DNA of 64,000 nt from Zea mays (lineage: Eukaryota > Streptophyta > Magnoliopsida > Poales > Poaceae). The stretch is from assembly GCF_902167145.1 (NCBI RefSeq), contig NC_050096.1, positions 76,628,683 through 76,692,682 of the forward strand. Reading direction: 5' to 3'. Shown piece after piece: positions 31,385 through 41,706 of this stretch; position 1 is the stretch's first letter, and each line of letters starts with the position of its first letter. Both the position numbers and the translations under genes were made by a program. The notes beneath the pieces are model-generated. The model was not told the DNA's origin and did not search any database. It worked only from the letters and a program-made list of their open reading frames with translations.

Positions 31385-31504
31385 TAAGATTGTCCCTTTC
31401 ACCGGACGGAACCTCTTGCCAGAGCTGCTGACTTGACTGGAAGTCTGAAACTGGAGCACAGCAGATCGTGTATCATCCGGATGTCTTCCTTCTCCATGCT
31501 TCAT
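31385..31504 (-). pseudogene. Open frame continuing across the Ty3 insertion site (part 1, hypothetical)
   Basis: An ATG at 31504 (minus) opens a frame of 40 codons up to the retrotransposon edge. See part 2 at 27412-27708. A related stretch lies in inverted orientation at about 40190-40245. No function can be given. Confidence 0.25.
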
Positions 31505-31530
31505 ACCGGCAGCAGTTTTTTTCCCGAACT
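31465..31530 (-). repeat. Inverted duplicate, left copy
   Basis: Read on the minus strand, GGTATGAAGCATGGAGAAGG...CATCCGGAT matches the plus strand at about 40207-40240 (GGTATGAAGCATGGAGGAGG...CATCCGGAT). Weaker similarity continues into the AGTTTT/TCC..AACT flank. Confidence 0.65.
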
Positions 31531-31914
31531 CTCTCTACGCCTGGCTGGCGTTAGGCTATCCGCACTCATTCAACTCTAAATTTCTACCCTAAAAAGAATA
31601 TTCTATCCTTGTCAGCAAAGTTCTTTACTCTATACCACAATTCTCCGCAGTCATATTTACTCCATATCTCAACTCTATACCAACTACCATATATTATATT
31701 ATTTCTTTTTTCATTCTCTACCCTTTCCCACCCAACTACCAGTACAGACGAACTGCCGCACCTGCTGCCTTGCATGCCGCCAACGGAGAGGAGCCACGCC
31801 GAGAGGATAGCGCAGCCACTGGTAGAACGCTACATTTGAAGTTTTGCCATGCCTCGGCGACGGTGCAGTCACGGATACAGTTGACCGCTGCAGTTGAAGA
31901 GTAAACACTATCTC

Positions 31915-32140
31915 TGTTAAGAAACCTTTCTTGGGCCAGGAAGGCCCATGTGGCCCATATGCCTGAAACCCTAGTTTTGTCTATAAATAGAGAGGAGATC
32001 CCCATATCATGTAACCTTTGAGAGCAGCACCATATAGTAACAAAGAATCAGTTCCTCTCTACACTCTTGTCTCCTTGTGTTCTACTATTATTCAGTTAAG
32101 CAGCCCTTGGACTACACTCGGTAGCAAGGGGTTCTTAACA
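31915..32140 (+). repeat. 5' LTR of the young Copia element (226 bp)
   Basis: TGTTAAG...TCTTAACA with TATA box CTATAAATAG at 31981-31990. The PBS follows directly (CGTTATCAGCACC, from 32141), a form seen in several plant Copia elements. Confidence 0.92.
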
Positions 32141-33315
32141 CGTTATCAGCACCTGGCTCTACAAAGGAGAGCAAGAAGAGGAAGTAAAAAAAAAGGTACT
32201 GAACTTATGTATTTTATGCATTGTGCTCACTTGAAGTTCTATTTTATTCTCTATTCGAGCACAAACAAACACATCCCCTAGCAGATTCTATCGCCGGCAC
32301 GAATCCGATGGGATGCACATGTGATTGCTGCTGATTTGAAATCGCCGATGCACATATCGATCAATCATGTGTGATAAACATATTTTATTTTACTGTATGA
32401 AAGAACAGATGGAAAAAAAAGCAACAGAAATAGTATTAGCATTGGTGCCTTCGCCGCACACGTAAACACACGCATCCTCTGTGACCTCGCTGCTCCGGCA
32501 AGCGCGAACACAGGTGAGCAACAGCCACCGCTGCAACCACGCAGGCGTGGGCATGCAGGCTGCCGCCGCATGGGCCACGCGAGCACGGACGCGTCGCCGC
32601 TGTTGCACAGCCGCGCTGGTGCCACTGCTGCAAAAGCCGCCATGAAACGTGGGTGCAGTTCGGCTAGACACCAGTCAAGCGCAGAGAAGAAAGTTAAAAA
32701 AAAGAAGAAGAAAGATAAAGGAGCATGGAGGCGTTGGGTATAGGAAGAGTCACAGAGCAAGCGCACGCGCCCACCGCCCACCTTAAATGCATTAGAAAAA
32801 AATTGCAAGCGCATGCGCTTCCACATGCATGTCAGGGCCCAAGGCTCAAGACGCATGACGTGCATGGGCACCAACCCCCATTAAAAAAGGGAGAAAAGAT
32901 GTTGCATGTAAGATGGAACCACTGTTTTAAACAGCACCATGCGTCTAACTTGATTTTTTTAGCCATGTAACTGCTGCCACACTGCACGCACGCGTAGCCT
33001 AAAGCGCTTGTAGATAGTCAACTGAACTGTATTAATATTGCATACTAATACATTTCAGTTTTCTGTATTTTTTCACGAAATAATAATTGAACTGTGTTAA
33101 TACTGCATACTAATACATTTCAGTTTTCCTGTATTTTTCCTGAAATAATATAAAGTTAAACATCAGAAGTTTACCTACTTATGCAATTAAATTTATATAT
33201 TGCACCATTTATTTGAATTATTATTATTGTTTTATTTATTTATTTTGCAATTATTTACTTCATTTTATGAAATGATTACAAGAAGTAATCTAATTATGAA
33301 ATTTATCACATGTAG
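32141..33315 (+). other. Long leader of the young Copia element
   Basis: 1.17 kb between LTR and gag. 32440-32880 is clearly GC-richer than the rest of the element and rich in CGCAAGCG/GCATGC-like words. A 65-bp tandem pair lies at 33023-33087 and 33088-33152. No domain is recognised in the GC-rich part, which could be acquired sequence. Confidence 0.6.
33023..33152 (+). repeat. 65-bp tandem duplication in the Copia leader
   Basis: Two copies of a unit starting TGAACTGTRTTAATAYTGCA and ending in a CTGTATTTTT..CACGAAATAATA-like tail. Confidence 0.85.
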
Positions 33316-34362
33316 ATGACTGGTATTGTGAGCCGTGAATTTGAGGTGTTGGCCCCGCATGGCCAAAACTACCTCACGTGGGCATCTGATGTGCAAATTG
33401 TGCTTGGGGGCAAGAAGCTCAAAGTTGCAATCGGGCTTGGCCAAAAAGATGAAGTGGCTACCGACGAGCAAAATGACCAAGCATTGCACTTTCTCCGGCA
33501 TCATCTCTCGCCTACACTCAAGAATGAGTACATGTCAGAGAGAAAGGCAAGCAACCTCTGGAATGCATTGCAACAACGTTTTGAGAGGTTAAAGTACACA
33601 GTCTTGCCCCAAGCACAGCAAGACTGGGCTCGCCTTAGATATGCCGACTTTAAAACTGTGGGAGAATACAATGCAGCATTGCACCGAATATGCACCAAAT
33701 TATCTCTTTGTGGTAAGGTGATAACAGATGAGGAAAAGATTGAAAAAACCTTGTCTACCTTCCACCCAAGCGCCATCCAATCTGCTCGCAACTATCGACA
33801 AGACGCATACAAGCAGTATAGCGATCTTATCGATATAATGCAAGTAAATGAGGCACAAGATGATGCTTTGAAGACGAACTTCAATGCTTATCCAAATGGA
33901 AAGGGCATTAGCACTGAAGTTAATGTCGCCTCATACAAGATAAGAAAGCCTATCCAGAGAAAGAGAGGCAAGCATGGTGCTGGCAAGGGAAAGAAAGAAA
34001 CCACAGTCAATCCCATCAATGCTCACGGAAAGAAAACAAGCAAAGAGAAGCCACAACATAAGCCATACGGACTTCAAGACCAAACATGCTACAAATGTGG
34101 CGTGTGGGGACATTGGTCCAAAATATGCCAGTCACCAAAGCATGTCATAGAAGCATACAAGGCAAAGAACATATCCAAACAGAAACCTGAGGCACACTTC
34201 ACCATGGCAACCAACAATGAAGCCATGGAAGAAGACCCTACGCTTGAAGCATCTGGCATGCCTCTTGATCTTGCAGGTGCTGTGAAGATGATTGCCACTG
34301 AAGAGAACACCTCCATAGCTCTAGTGGAGGCTGACACTGATGCCTTCCTTGATTCCATTTGA
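33316..34362 (+). CDS. gag: Gag of the young Copia element (348 aa)
   Basis: An intact frame from the ATG at 33316 to TGA at 34360. The N-terminal UBN2/Copia-gag region (residues 1-180) has LAPHGQNYLTWASDV, LRHHLSPTLKNEY and LWNALQQRF. A basic linker (KIRKPIQRKRGKHGAGKGKK) follows. A CCHC knuckle CYKCGVWGHWSKIC lies at residues 258-271, with an acidic tail after it. It would form the particle and bind RNA. It is separated from pol by about 150 bp of AT-rich DNA and is in a different frame, so pol expression needs another mechanism. The frame looks functional. Confidence 0.88.
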   Translation: MTGIVSREFEVLAPHGQNYLTWASDVQIVLGGKKLKVAIGLGQKDEVATDEQNDQALHFLRHHLSPTLKNEYMSERKASNLWNALQQRFERLKYTVLPQAQQDWARLRYADFKTVGEYNAALHRICTKLSLCGKVITDEEKIEKTLSTFHPSAIQSARNYRQDAYKQYSDLIDIMQVNEAQDDALKTNFNAYPNGKGISTEVNVASYKIRKPIQRKRGKHGAGKGKKETTVNPINAHGKKTSKEKPQHKPYGLQDQTCYKCGVWGHWSKICQSPKHVIEAYKAKNISKQKPEAHFTMATNNEAMEEDPTLEASGMPLDLAGAVKMIATEENTSIALVEADTDAFLDSI

Positions 34363-34531
34363 GTGCTTGCATGCACATTTATTTTTCAGAGTTTGAAAAA
34401 AACATAATTATGGTCTGTAAGCTCTATAAGAGCATTATCTTTATTTCATGAATGTTGAACTATTTAAATTTACTATGCAATATTTCCCTTATGATAATTA
34501 CTAATTGCAATAATTGTATTATGAAAGGTCT

Positions 34532-37500
34532 ATGGAGGATATATGTATTGTCGACAGTGGCACGACAAATACCATTTTAAGGGAAACAAAATACTTTCAT
34601 ACGATCATGAAGAACGTTGGTAGTATTACCACAATCGCGGGAAGCGATTCATGTGTAATAGGCTCAGGTAAAGCCACAATTACACTCCCGATGGGTACTC
34701 AAATCGAAATCAAAGAAGCTCTATTATACCCTGAATCAACTAGAACTCTCTTGAGTTTTAGGGACATTCGTGCAAATGGTTTTCATGTAGAAACCACAGA
34801 GGAAAATGGTAAGGAATACCTATACATCATAAAGTATGGGGAATATGACAAAGAAGTCATAGAAAAATTCCCATCGCTAGAATCAGGGTTATATTATACT
34901 AAGATTAGTGCACCTGCACTGTACACTTCCCTAAAGACGGTGTTTAGACATTCTGAATTATTCTCTCTATGGCATTGTCGACTAGGGCACCCTGGTCTTA
35001 GAATGATGAGAAATATCATCAATAACTCACAAGGACACTGCATAAATGTGAAACACTTCCCAAATCAAGAAGATTTTGTGTGCCAGGGATGTGCCATGGG
35101 AAAATTGATATTGAGACCATCCCCCTTGAAAGTAAAGTGAAATTCCCGCCTTCTTGGAACGAATCCAGGGGGACATTTGTGGTCCAATTCAACCACTTTC
35201 GGGACCTTTTCGATATTTTATGGTCTTAATCGACGCATCCTCGAAGTGGTCGCATGTATGCTTACTATCAACTCGAAACCATGCATTTGCAAAGTTGATC
35301 TCGCAGATCATCCGGATTAAAAATACTTTCCCTGACCATCGAATAAAGTCCATTAGAATGGATAATGTTGGAGAATTTACCTCTAAGGCATTTGATGATT
35401 ATTGTACCGCATCGGGAATTACGGTTGAGCACTCTGTGCCTCATGTTCATACGCAAAATGAACTAGCCGAAGCTTTGATTAAAAGAATAAAGCTAATTGC
35501 TAGACCACTCTTGCAGAGTTGTAACCTACCCAACACATGTTGGGGCCATGCCATCCTGCACGCAGCAGCACTTATCAATTTCCGTCCATCAGCATACAAC
35601 ATTCACTCACCAATGCAACTAGTGCAAGGAGTCATCCCAAAAATCTCTCACCTAAGAAAATTTGGATGCATGGTATATGTACCTATACCACCTCCACAGC
35701 GAAGTGCAATGGGTCCTCTCCGGAAAATAGGGATATATGTTGGATATGAGAGTGCATCCATAATTAGACACCTTGACCCAATGACCGGAGAATTGCATAC
35801 GGCCCGATTCGCCGACTGTATTTTTGACGAGGATAATTTCCCATCATTAGGGGGAGGAAAAGAACCTTTGGATGAGAAATGCCGAGAAATTATATGGCAA
35901 TCCATGGGAATCCCCGCTCATGACCCTCGCACCAAAGAAGCAAATCTAGAAGTTCAAAAGATAATCGATTTGCAAAACTTAGCAAATGAACTGCCTGATC
36001 ATTTTTGTGATTTGAAGAGCGTGGTTAAGTCGCATGTCCCTGCACGTAATGCACCAGAGAGGGTTGAAATACCAAAGAAAATTGAAGGTATACCCGATCC
36101 TGTTAAGAGGCCTCATAACAAAAGGACAGGAACTCTGGCCTCTCAAACCCCAAGTACTCGGAGACGTCCGAAGAAAAGAGGGCAAGAGGACTTGCCACAG
36201 CCGATCACAGAAATGCCCCAAAGCAAGAAGGGGAGCCAGACGAGACCTGGCACCGGGAAGGAACACATGAAGAAAAGCATTCCGGACTTGAACCTTCCCG
36301 TAGAAGAAACCGCCAACCCAAACATGTGCGCACACAAAGGCGATGAAAAACTAAAGGAACTCGCTCCCGCAACAAGAAGCAATAGGGAAACACAAGAAGA
36401 AATGCAAGAAGCATCCCATGATGAAATGGCCATAAACTATGTATTAACTGGAGAATGCATGAACAGAGCAACAACCAACATAGACATATATTTCGCAAAA
36501 AAGTTGCCTCGATCATTGATCATGACCCGGAATCGGCATCTATCGCAGAGTGCAAGAAAAGACCGGATTGGGATAAATGGAAAAAGGCAATTACCGCGGA
36601 ATTAATTTCTCTAGACAAAAGAGAGGTGTTTGGACCCGTAAGCCGCACACCATCCCACATACACCCTGTAGGTTATAAGTGGGTATTTGTCCGCAAGAGA
36701 AATGAAAATAATGAAATATCAAGGTACAAAGCAAGGCTAGTCGCTCAAGGTTTCACTCAACGCCCTGGAGTTGATTATGAAGAAACTTACTCTCCAGTCA
36801 TGGGAGGAATTACCTTTAGATACTTGATCTCATTGGCAGTGAACTTGAATTTAAAAATGAAACTAATGGATGTTGTGACAGCTTACCTCTATGGAAACCT
36901 GGATACAGACATCTATATGAAAATACCGGAAGGGATCCCAGTCCCAAACCGAGATGAGAAAAATAGAGCATTATACAGTGTTAAACTTAAGAAATCACTG
37001 TATGGATTGAAACAATCAGGAAGAATGTGGTATAATCGCTTGAGTGACTTCCTAAGCAAGAAAGGCTACATAAACAACGAGGATTGCCCATGTGTATTTA
37101 TACAGCGATCCCCAAATGGATTCTGTATTATATCAGCATATGTTGATGACTTGAACATCATAGGAACACATAAAGAAATTGAAGAGGCAAGCTCATACTT
37201 GAAGTCTGAATTTGAGATGAAAGATTTGGGTAAAACCAAATTTTGTTTAGGCCTGCAGCTTGAACATTTTGAAGGTGGCATATTAATCCACCAATCAACT
37301 TACACTCAAAAAGTATTAGAAAGATTTGGTCTTGAGAAGGCATATCCTGCCAAAACCCCTATGATTGGAAGGTCATTACAGGTAGACCAAGACCCATACA
37401 ATCCTAGGGAAGAGGGGGAGGAAGTTCTTGGAGCTGAATATCCGTACCTAAGCGCAATTGGAGCGTTGATGTATCTGGCAAATAGCACAAGACCAGATAT

Positions 37501-38167
37501 TGCATTTGCTGTGAACTTACTAGCAAGATACAGTGCGGAACCCACCAAAAGGCATTGGAAAGGGATCAAGGATATCTTCCGTTACCTACAAGGAAGCAAG
37601 GATCTTGGTTTGTTTTATCGAAAAAATCAAGATCTAAATCTTATCGGGTACGCTGATGCTGGATACCTGTCTGATCCACATTCAGGCAAATCTCAAACTG
37701 GATATGTATTTCTTTGTGGAGGAACTGCAATTTCATGGAAGTCGTCAAAACAAACTTTGGTATCGACTTCAACGAACCACTCAGAAATTATTGCTTTATA
37801 TGAAGCCTCGCGTGAATGTGCATGGCTTCGAAGAATGATCAACCATATCCAATCCGCATGTGGGTTGAATATTGAGCAAACACCCACAATCATTTATGAA
37901 GATAATGCAGCTTGTGTCGCACAAGTTCAAATGGGCTATGTGAAAAGTAATCTTACGAAGCATATAAACCCTAAATTCTTCTATGCACATGAGCTGCATA
38001 AGATAAATGAGATTAAAATATTGCACACTAAGTCATGTGAAAATCTCGCAGATATGTTCACAAAGTCACTCCGTGCGTCATCTTTTGAAAGATGCGTCCG
38101 AGGACTTGGAATGATGAGACTTAGAGAATTGCAGATCTCAGGGGGAGAAACTTCACACACACCCAAA
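34532..38167 (+). pseudogene. pol: pol (PR-IN-RT-RH) of the young Copia element, two frame breaks
   Basis: Part 1 (34532-35140): protease with VDSGTTNTIL, then the pre-integrase HCRLGHPG...CQGCAMGK, ending in TGA at 35138. Part 2, in another frame from about 35150: integrase with GDICGP, RMDNVGEF and NELAEALIKR supplying the D-D-E residues, ending near 36605. Part 3 returns to the first frame from about 36490: reverse transcriptase (YKWVFVRKRN, YVDDLNIIG) and RNase H (GYADAGYLSD, YEDNAACVA), ending in TAA at 38168. The second break lies in an A run (36496-36505), a likely indel site. Each domain looks well preserved apart from the two breaks, in keeping with the near-identical LTRs. Confidence 0.9.
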
Positions 38168-38387
38168 TAATCTTAAACGTAAATTTTAAGTACCCAAATA
38201 ATCTAGAAGATTAAATTGTTATATTGGGTGAATTGTACTCTTTTTCCTTTATGTGAGTTTTCATGAAAGTTTCTCACTAAGGTTTTGATGAGGCAATTCA
38301 TGCGACACAACAAGCGTGAGCTATGTACTCTTTCTCCAATTTTTTCCCACTGGGTTTTTATGGAGTTTTGGAACATATGCATCTCGC

Positions 38388-38407
38388 GGCATTGGGCCAA
38401 GGGGGAG
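38388..38407 (+). other. Polypurine tract of the young Copia element
   Basis: GGGCCAAGGGGGAG ends right at the 3' LTR start (TGTTAAG at 38408). Confidence 0.85.
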
Positions 38408-38633
38408 TGTTAAGAAACCTTTCTTGGGCCAGGAAGGCCCATGTGGCCCATATGCCTGAAACCCTAGTTTTGTCTATAAATAGAGAGGAGATCCCCATAT
38501 CATGTAACCTTTGAGAGCAGCACCATATAGTAACAAAGAATCAGTTCCTCTCTACACTCTTGTCTCCTTGTGTTCTACTATTATTCAGTTAAGCAGCCCT
38601 TGGACTACACTCGGTAGCAATGGGTTCTTAACA
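38408..38633 (+). repeat. 3' LTR of the young Copia element (226 bp)
   Basis: Identical to the 5' LTR except for T in place of G in the CAAGGGG stretch near the end (CAATGGG). Confidence 0.92.
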
Positions 38634-38676
38634 ATCTCAATACAGTTTTGCGTGGAGCGCGTGACTGCGGGCAGCC

Positions 38677-39351
38677 TTAAGCACGGCAGGGCTCGCTGTC
38701 CACCCAAACCTCCGCCGGACTCGCGGGCCCGACGCCCAAGAAGCGGTGCCGATGCTGACTGAGGACCACCCTGCAGCCTCTCGTAGACGTAGCTCGCGCG
38801 TTCACCAGCGAGCCTCCCAACGACAGGCCGCCGCCGCCGCACCTCCGCGGCGCAACGCCGAGCTGTGCGCACCTGAGGAACTCGGCGGCACCGCCGGCCA
38901 GCCGCTCGAACCTCTGGACGGCGGCGCGTGCGCGGGAGTGCTCGTCGTCGCCGCCGCCGCGGGCGAGCAGCAGGAGCGCCGACGCGAGGCACAGGAGCGC
39001 GCGCGCGACGCGGCGCGGGAGCGGCGCCCGCGCCAGCCTCGCCCGGGCGTCCTCCTCCTGCAGCTCGCGCAGCTTCAACCGGCGCAGCGCGGCGTCGCAC
39101 TCGTCCGCGGCGCGCCGCAGTCTGCGGCGCCAGCGGAGCAGAGACGCGTCGGTGGCGGTGGCGGTGGCCTGCTGCTGCCAACGGCCGGGGCGGCTGGACA
39201 GCTCCAGCGCGGCCTCCATCTTTACGTACGCCATCTCCAGGCGCTCGATGCCTTCGCGCGTGCTCAGACGCTCCCTGTGCTTGCTGAGAATGAAGGAGGA
39301 GGTCCGGTTCACCACCTCGCCGACGACGATGGACCCGACCGTCTCTGCCAT
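38677..39351 (-). pseudogene. Fragment of a grass NLR-related protein (Rx N-terminal-like), broken
   Basis: From the ATG at 39351 (minus) the frame gives MAETVGSIVVGEVVNRTSSF, then EGIERLEMAYVKMEAALELS, LLRWRRRLRRAADECDAALRR and VQRFERLAGGAAEFLR. This order is familiar from a grass family annotated as NLR-like proteins with a coiled-coil Rx-type N-terminus but no NB-ARC. Family members are around 400-500 residues; here only about 180 match. After the Gly-rich run (about residue 175) the family-like reading (PVVGRLAGERASYVYERLQG) is in another frame, so there is a frameshift. The first frame ends at a TAA formed by the TSD of the MITE at 38677-38679. It is probably a dead gene piece. An ATAAATAT box (minus) lies about 100 bp upstream. 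Confidence 0.6.
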
Positions 39352-39530
39352 TGCTACGGTAGATCTGCCGACTACTCTCTCGCCCCTGCCTAATAATCAC
39401 ATCAGGAGTCGGTTGCCTAATAATCACATCAGGAAGGGAGATGATATTTATGGAAGAGAAAAAGGGTTGGATGTGTCCTCCTCTCCAGCTCCAGCTCCAG
39501 GTCAATAATCGAGGGAACTTTTGCACGACC
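39352..39530 (-). promoter_or_regulatory. Upstream region of the NLR-related fragment
   Basis: On the minus strand an ATAAATAT TATA-like box lies at about 39447-39454, before the ATG at 39351. A 27-bp tandem pair (GCCTAATAATCACATCAGGA at 39388 and 39415) lies between. This is suggestive only. Confidence 0.35.
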
Positions 39531-39596
39531 CGCAGTCCGTTGACTACACCAAGTCAATGCCGCGTTAGCTGACCACCCTTTTCGTGGGAAAAAAAA

Positions 39597-39832
39597 TTTG
39601 TTGTAGCCCGGTTACAAACCAGGCTATTTGCAGTCCCTCACAAAAAAGAGGATAGACCTCACCTGCAAGTCTAACAGATAACGTTTTAGTTGTGTTATTG
39701 GCCTACAGGTGGGGCCTATCCTCATTTTTGTATAACGTTTTAGTTGTGTTATTGGCCTACAGGTGGGGCCTATCCTCATTTTTGTGAGGGGCTGCAAACA
39801 GCCTGGTTTGCAGCCGGGCTGCAGCAAATTTT
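39597..39832. mobile_element. Non-autonomous element with about 62-bp terminal inverted repeats
   Basis: The left arm AATTTGTTGTAGCCCGGTTA...CTCACAAAAA..GAGGATAG and the right arm CTATCCTCATTTTTGTGAGG...GGGCTGCAGCAAATT are inverted copies. They are flanked by A and T runs that blur the ends. The centre holds a 54-bp tandem pair (39678-39731, 39732-39785). There is no coding capacity. The long TIRs suggest a Mutator-like or foldback element; a clean TSD was not found. Confidence 0.6.
39678..39785. repeat. 54-bp exact tandem duplication
   Basis: ATAACGTTTTAGTTGTGTTA...CTCATTTTTGT is repeated twice without visible change, inside the TIR element. Confidence 0.92.
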
Positions 39833-40189
39833 TTTCCTCGTCGTGTTCCAAAGGTGTTCCAAAGGTCCAAAGTCCAGTCCAGTGTGAATGCCAGCCAGGA
39901 TGTGTTCATGTGATTCGTCGGGCTGCCATGCCATGCGCAAGCAAAGCTAAAAAAAGTAGCTCATTAGCCCCAGTGTGAACGCTGTCATGAGGCACTAACC
40001 CAAGAGCATGATTAATTCTTAATCAAAAAAGGAGCATGATTCCTGTTAGTCAAGTCAACTGACATTGAGCTGACAATTGTCCTTTTATATTCATTTTTTA
40101 AAAATACATGCATATTCGTTTAAATTTAATCTATATTGGCCTATAGTGTTTCTACAGTGTTTTGTAACCGTAACAGTTTAAACAGTTGG
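39833..40189. other. Spacer
   Basis: AT-rich DNA; nothing recognised. Confidence 0.4.
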
Positions 40190-40245
40190 ACAAAACTACC
40201 GCTGGTATGAAGCATGGAGGAGGAACGAAGGCATCCGGATACCTG
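40190..40245 (+). repeat. Inverted duplicate, right copy
   Basis: Matches 31465-31530 in inverted orientation. Together they bracket the MITE, the Copia element and the NLR-related fragment. Confidence 0.6.
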
Positions 40246-40278
40246 CCGTTACGAAATCGACGCAAATCTAAAAAAATC

Positions 40279-41560
40279 CACACGCAAATCTGTTAAATCT
40301 TACTCATTAGTCAACTGACATGAACCATCCATACCATTGATAAAAATCGACGCTAACTAGTGCGTTTAAGAATTCAAATTGAATTTCAAATATCTTTTTT
40401 CTTCCTGTTGAGAGTAGGACGATATCTAGTGCACATGAAGAACTGGTACTCAATTCTGGTCTTTAAAATAAGATCTAATGGTGGCATGGTGCATGAGATC
40501 AGGTTTTTTTTTTCTATAAAACGAACCAGCCAAGGATGAAAGGGGTATTTAAAATTAGCACACACGCGCCCGACACACATGGACCATGCGGCACGCGTTG
40601 CCACTGTCCAGTCGTCACGCTCACGTCGTCGTCCGTCTGTGCGACCACACCCTCCATGCAATCGTCGTTCGCCATCTCGCCGATCCAGCCCTCCAGAATT
40701 CCAGGGCGCTGGGCGCCACTGCGCCAGCCTCTAGGCACGCATGGTCGAGCAATCAAGATTCAGGTTATTCTGCGATCGTTGTTCTTATTTCTCAACCTAC
40801 AAAGTGCTAATCTGCACCGATGTATATTATTTAGTGTCTTAGATATTTATAAAACTAATTTCAATGTACATAGTCATTTACCTACGAAGTGCCACACAAA
40901 TCTGTTAAATCTTACTCATTAGTCAACTGACATGAACCATCCATACCATTGATAAAAATCGACGCTAACTAGTGCGTTTAAGAATTCAAATTGAATTTCA
41001 AATATCTTCTTTTTTTCTGTTGAGAGTAGGACGATATGTAATGCACATGAAGAACTGGTACTCAATTCTGGTCTTTAAAATAAGATCTAATGGTGGCATG
41101 GTGCACGAGATCAGGTTTTTTCTATAAAACAAACCAGCCAAGGATGAAAGGGGTATTTAAAATTAGCACACACATACCCGACACACAAGGACCATCCGAC
41201 ACAGGATGAAAGGGGTATTTAAAATTAGCGCGCACACACCCGACACACACGGACCATGCGGCACGCGTTGCCACTATCCAGTCGTCACGCTCACGTTGTC
41301 GTCCGTCTGTGCGACCACACCCTCCATGCAATAACCGTTCTCTATCTCGCCGATCCAGCCCTCCAGGATTCTAGGGCGCTGAGCGCCACTGCGCCAGCCT
41401 CTAGGCACGCACGATCGAGCAATCAAGATTCAGGTTATTCTGCGACTGTAGTTCTTATTTCTCAACCTGCAAAGTGCTAATCTGCACCGATGTATATTAT
41501 TTAGTGTCTTAGATATTTATAAAACTAATTTCAATGCACATAATCATTTACCTACGAAGT
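40279..41560. repeat. Tandem segmental duplication (about 612-bp unit, 2 copies)
   Basis: Copy 1 is 40279-40891 and copy 2 is 40892 to about 41560. Starting at CTGTTAAATCTTACTCATTA they align over their full length with a few percent divergence. Copy 2 has about 60 bp more because GGATGAAAGGGGTATTTAAA is itself duplicated (41145 and 41203). Each contains a CTATAAAAC box and a 74-codon frame, judged non-coding. Confidence 0.9.
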
Positions 41561-41701
41561 GCTAATCTGCTCTGTTGCATATCATAGAATTTTTTATATA
41601 GTCTAGAGGACCCACCACGATCAGTTCGCCTGGAGGCCCTCAAAATCATAAGGCCAGGGCTGTTATCACACGTCATAAGATCTGATTTTAAAAACCATGA
41701 T
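41561..41701. other. Spacer
   Basis: Short AT-rich stretch ending in a T run; nothing recognised. Confidence 0.4.
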
Positions 41702-41706
41702 TTTTT

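Larger units (their letters stand above)
31915..38633 (+). mobile_element. Young full-length Copia (Ty1) retrotransposon, 6.7 kb
   Basis: 226-bp LTRs at 31915-32140 and 38408-38633 run TGTTAAGAAACC to GGTTCTTAACA. By eye they differ at one base. TSD ATCTC lies at 31910-31914 and 38634-38638. The order protease-integrase-RT-RNase H is Ty1/Copia. Structure is complete, but pol has two frame breaks. The lineage is probably Oryco/Ivana-like; this is not certain. Confidence 0.92.
31554..38676. mobile_element. PIF/Harbinger-type MITE (399 bp), split by a Copia element
   Basis: TIRs GGCTATCCGCACTC (31554-31567) and GACTGCGGGCAGCC (38663-38676) match at 11 of 14 positions. The flanks are TTA on both sides (31551-31553 and 38677-38679), the 3-bp duplication of Tourist/PIF-Harbinger elements. 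Subtracting the Copia element and one ATCTC leaves 399 bp with no coding capacity, as is usual for MITEs. Confidence 0.7.

Noticed and set aside
38746..39393. Plus-strand frames opposite the NLR-related fragment
   Set aside because: Low-complexity Arg/Ala/Pro peptides antisense to a frame with recognisable motifs.
40586..41480. Twin 74-codon frames in the tandem duplication
   Set aside because: Differences between the two are mostly amino-acid changing (about eight changed codons against about five silent), with no domain; no sign of selection, so not called genes.
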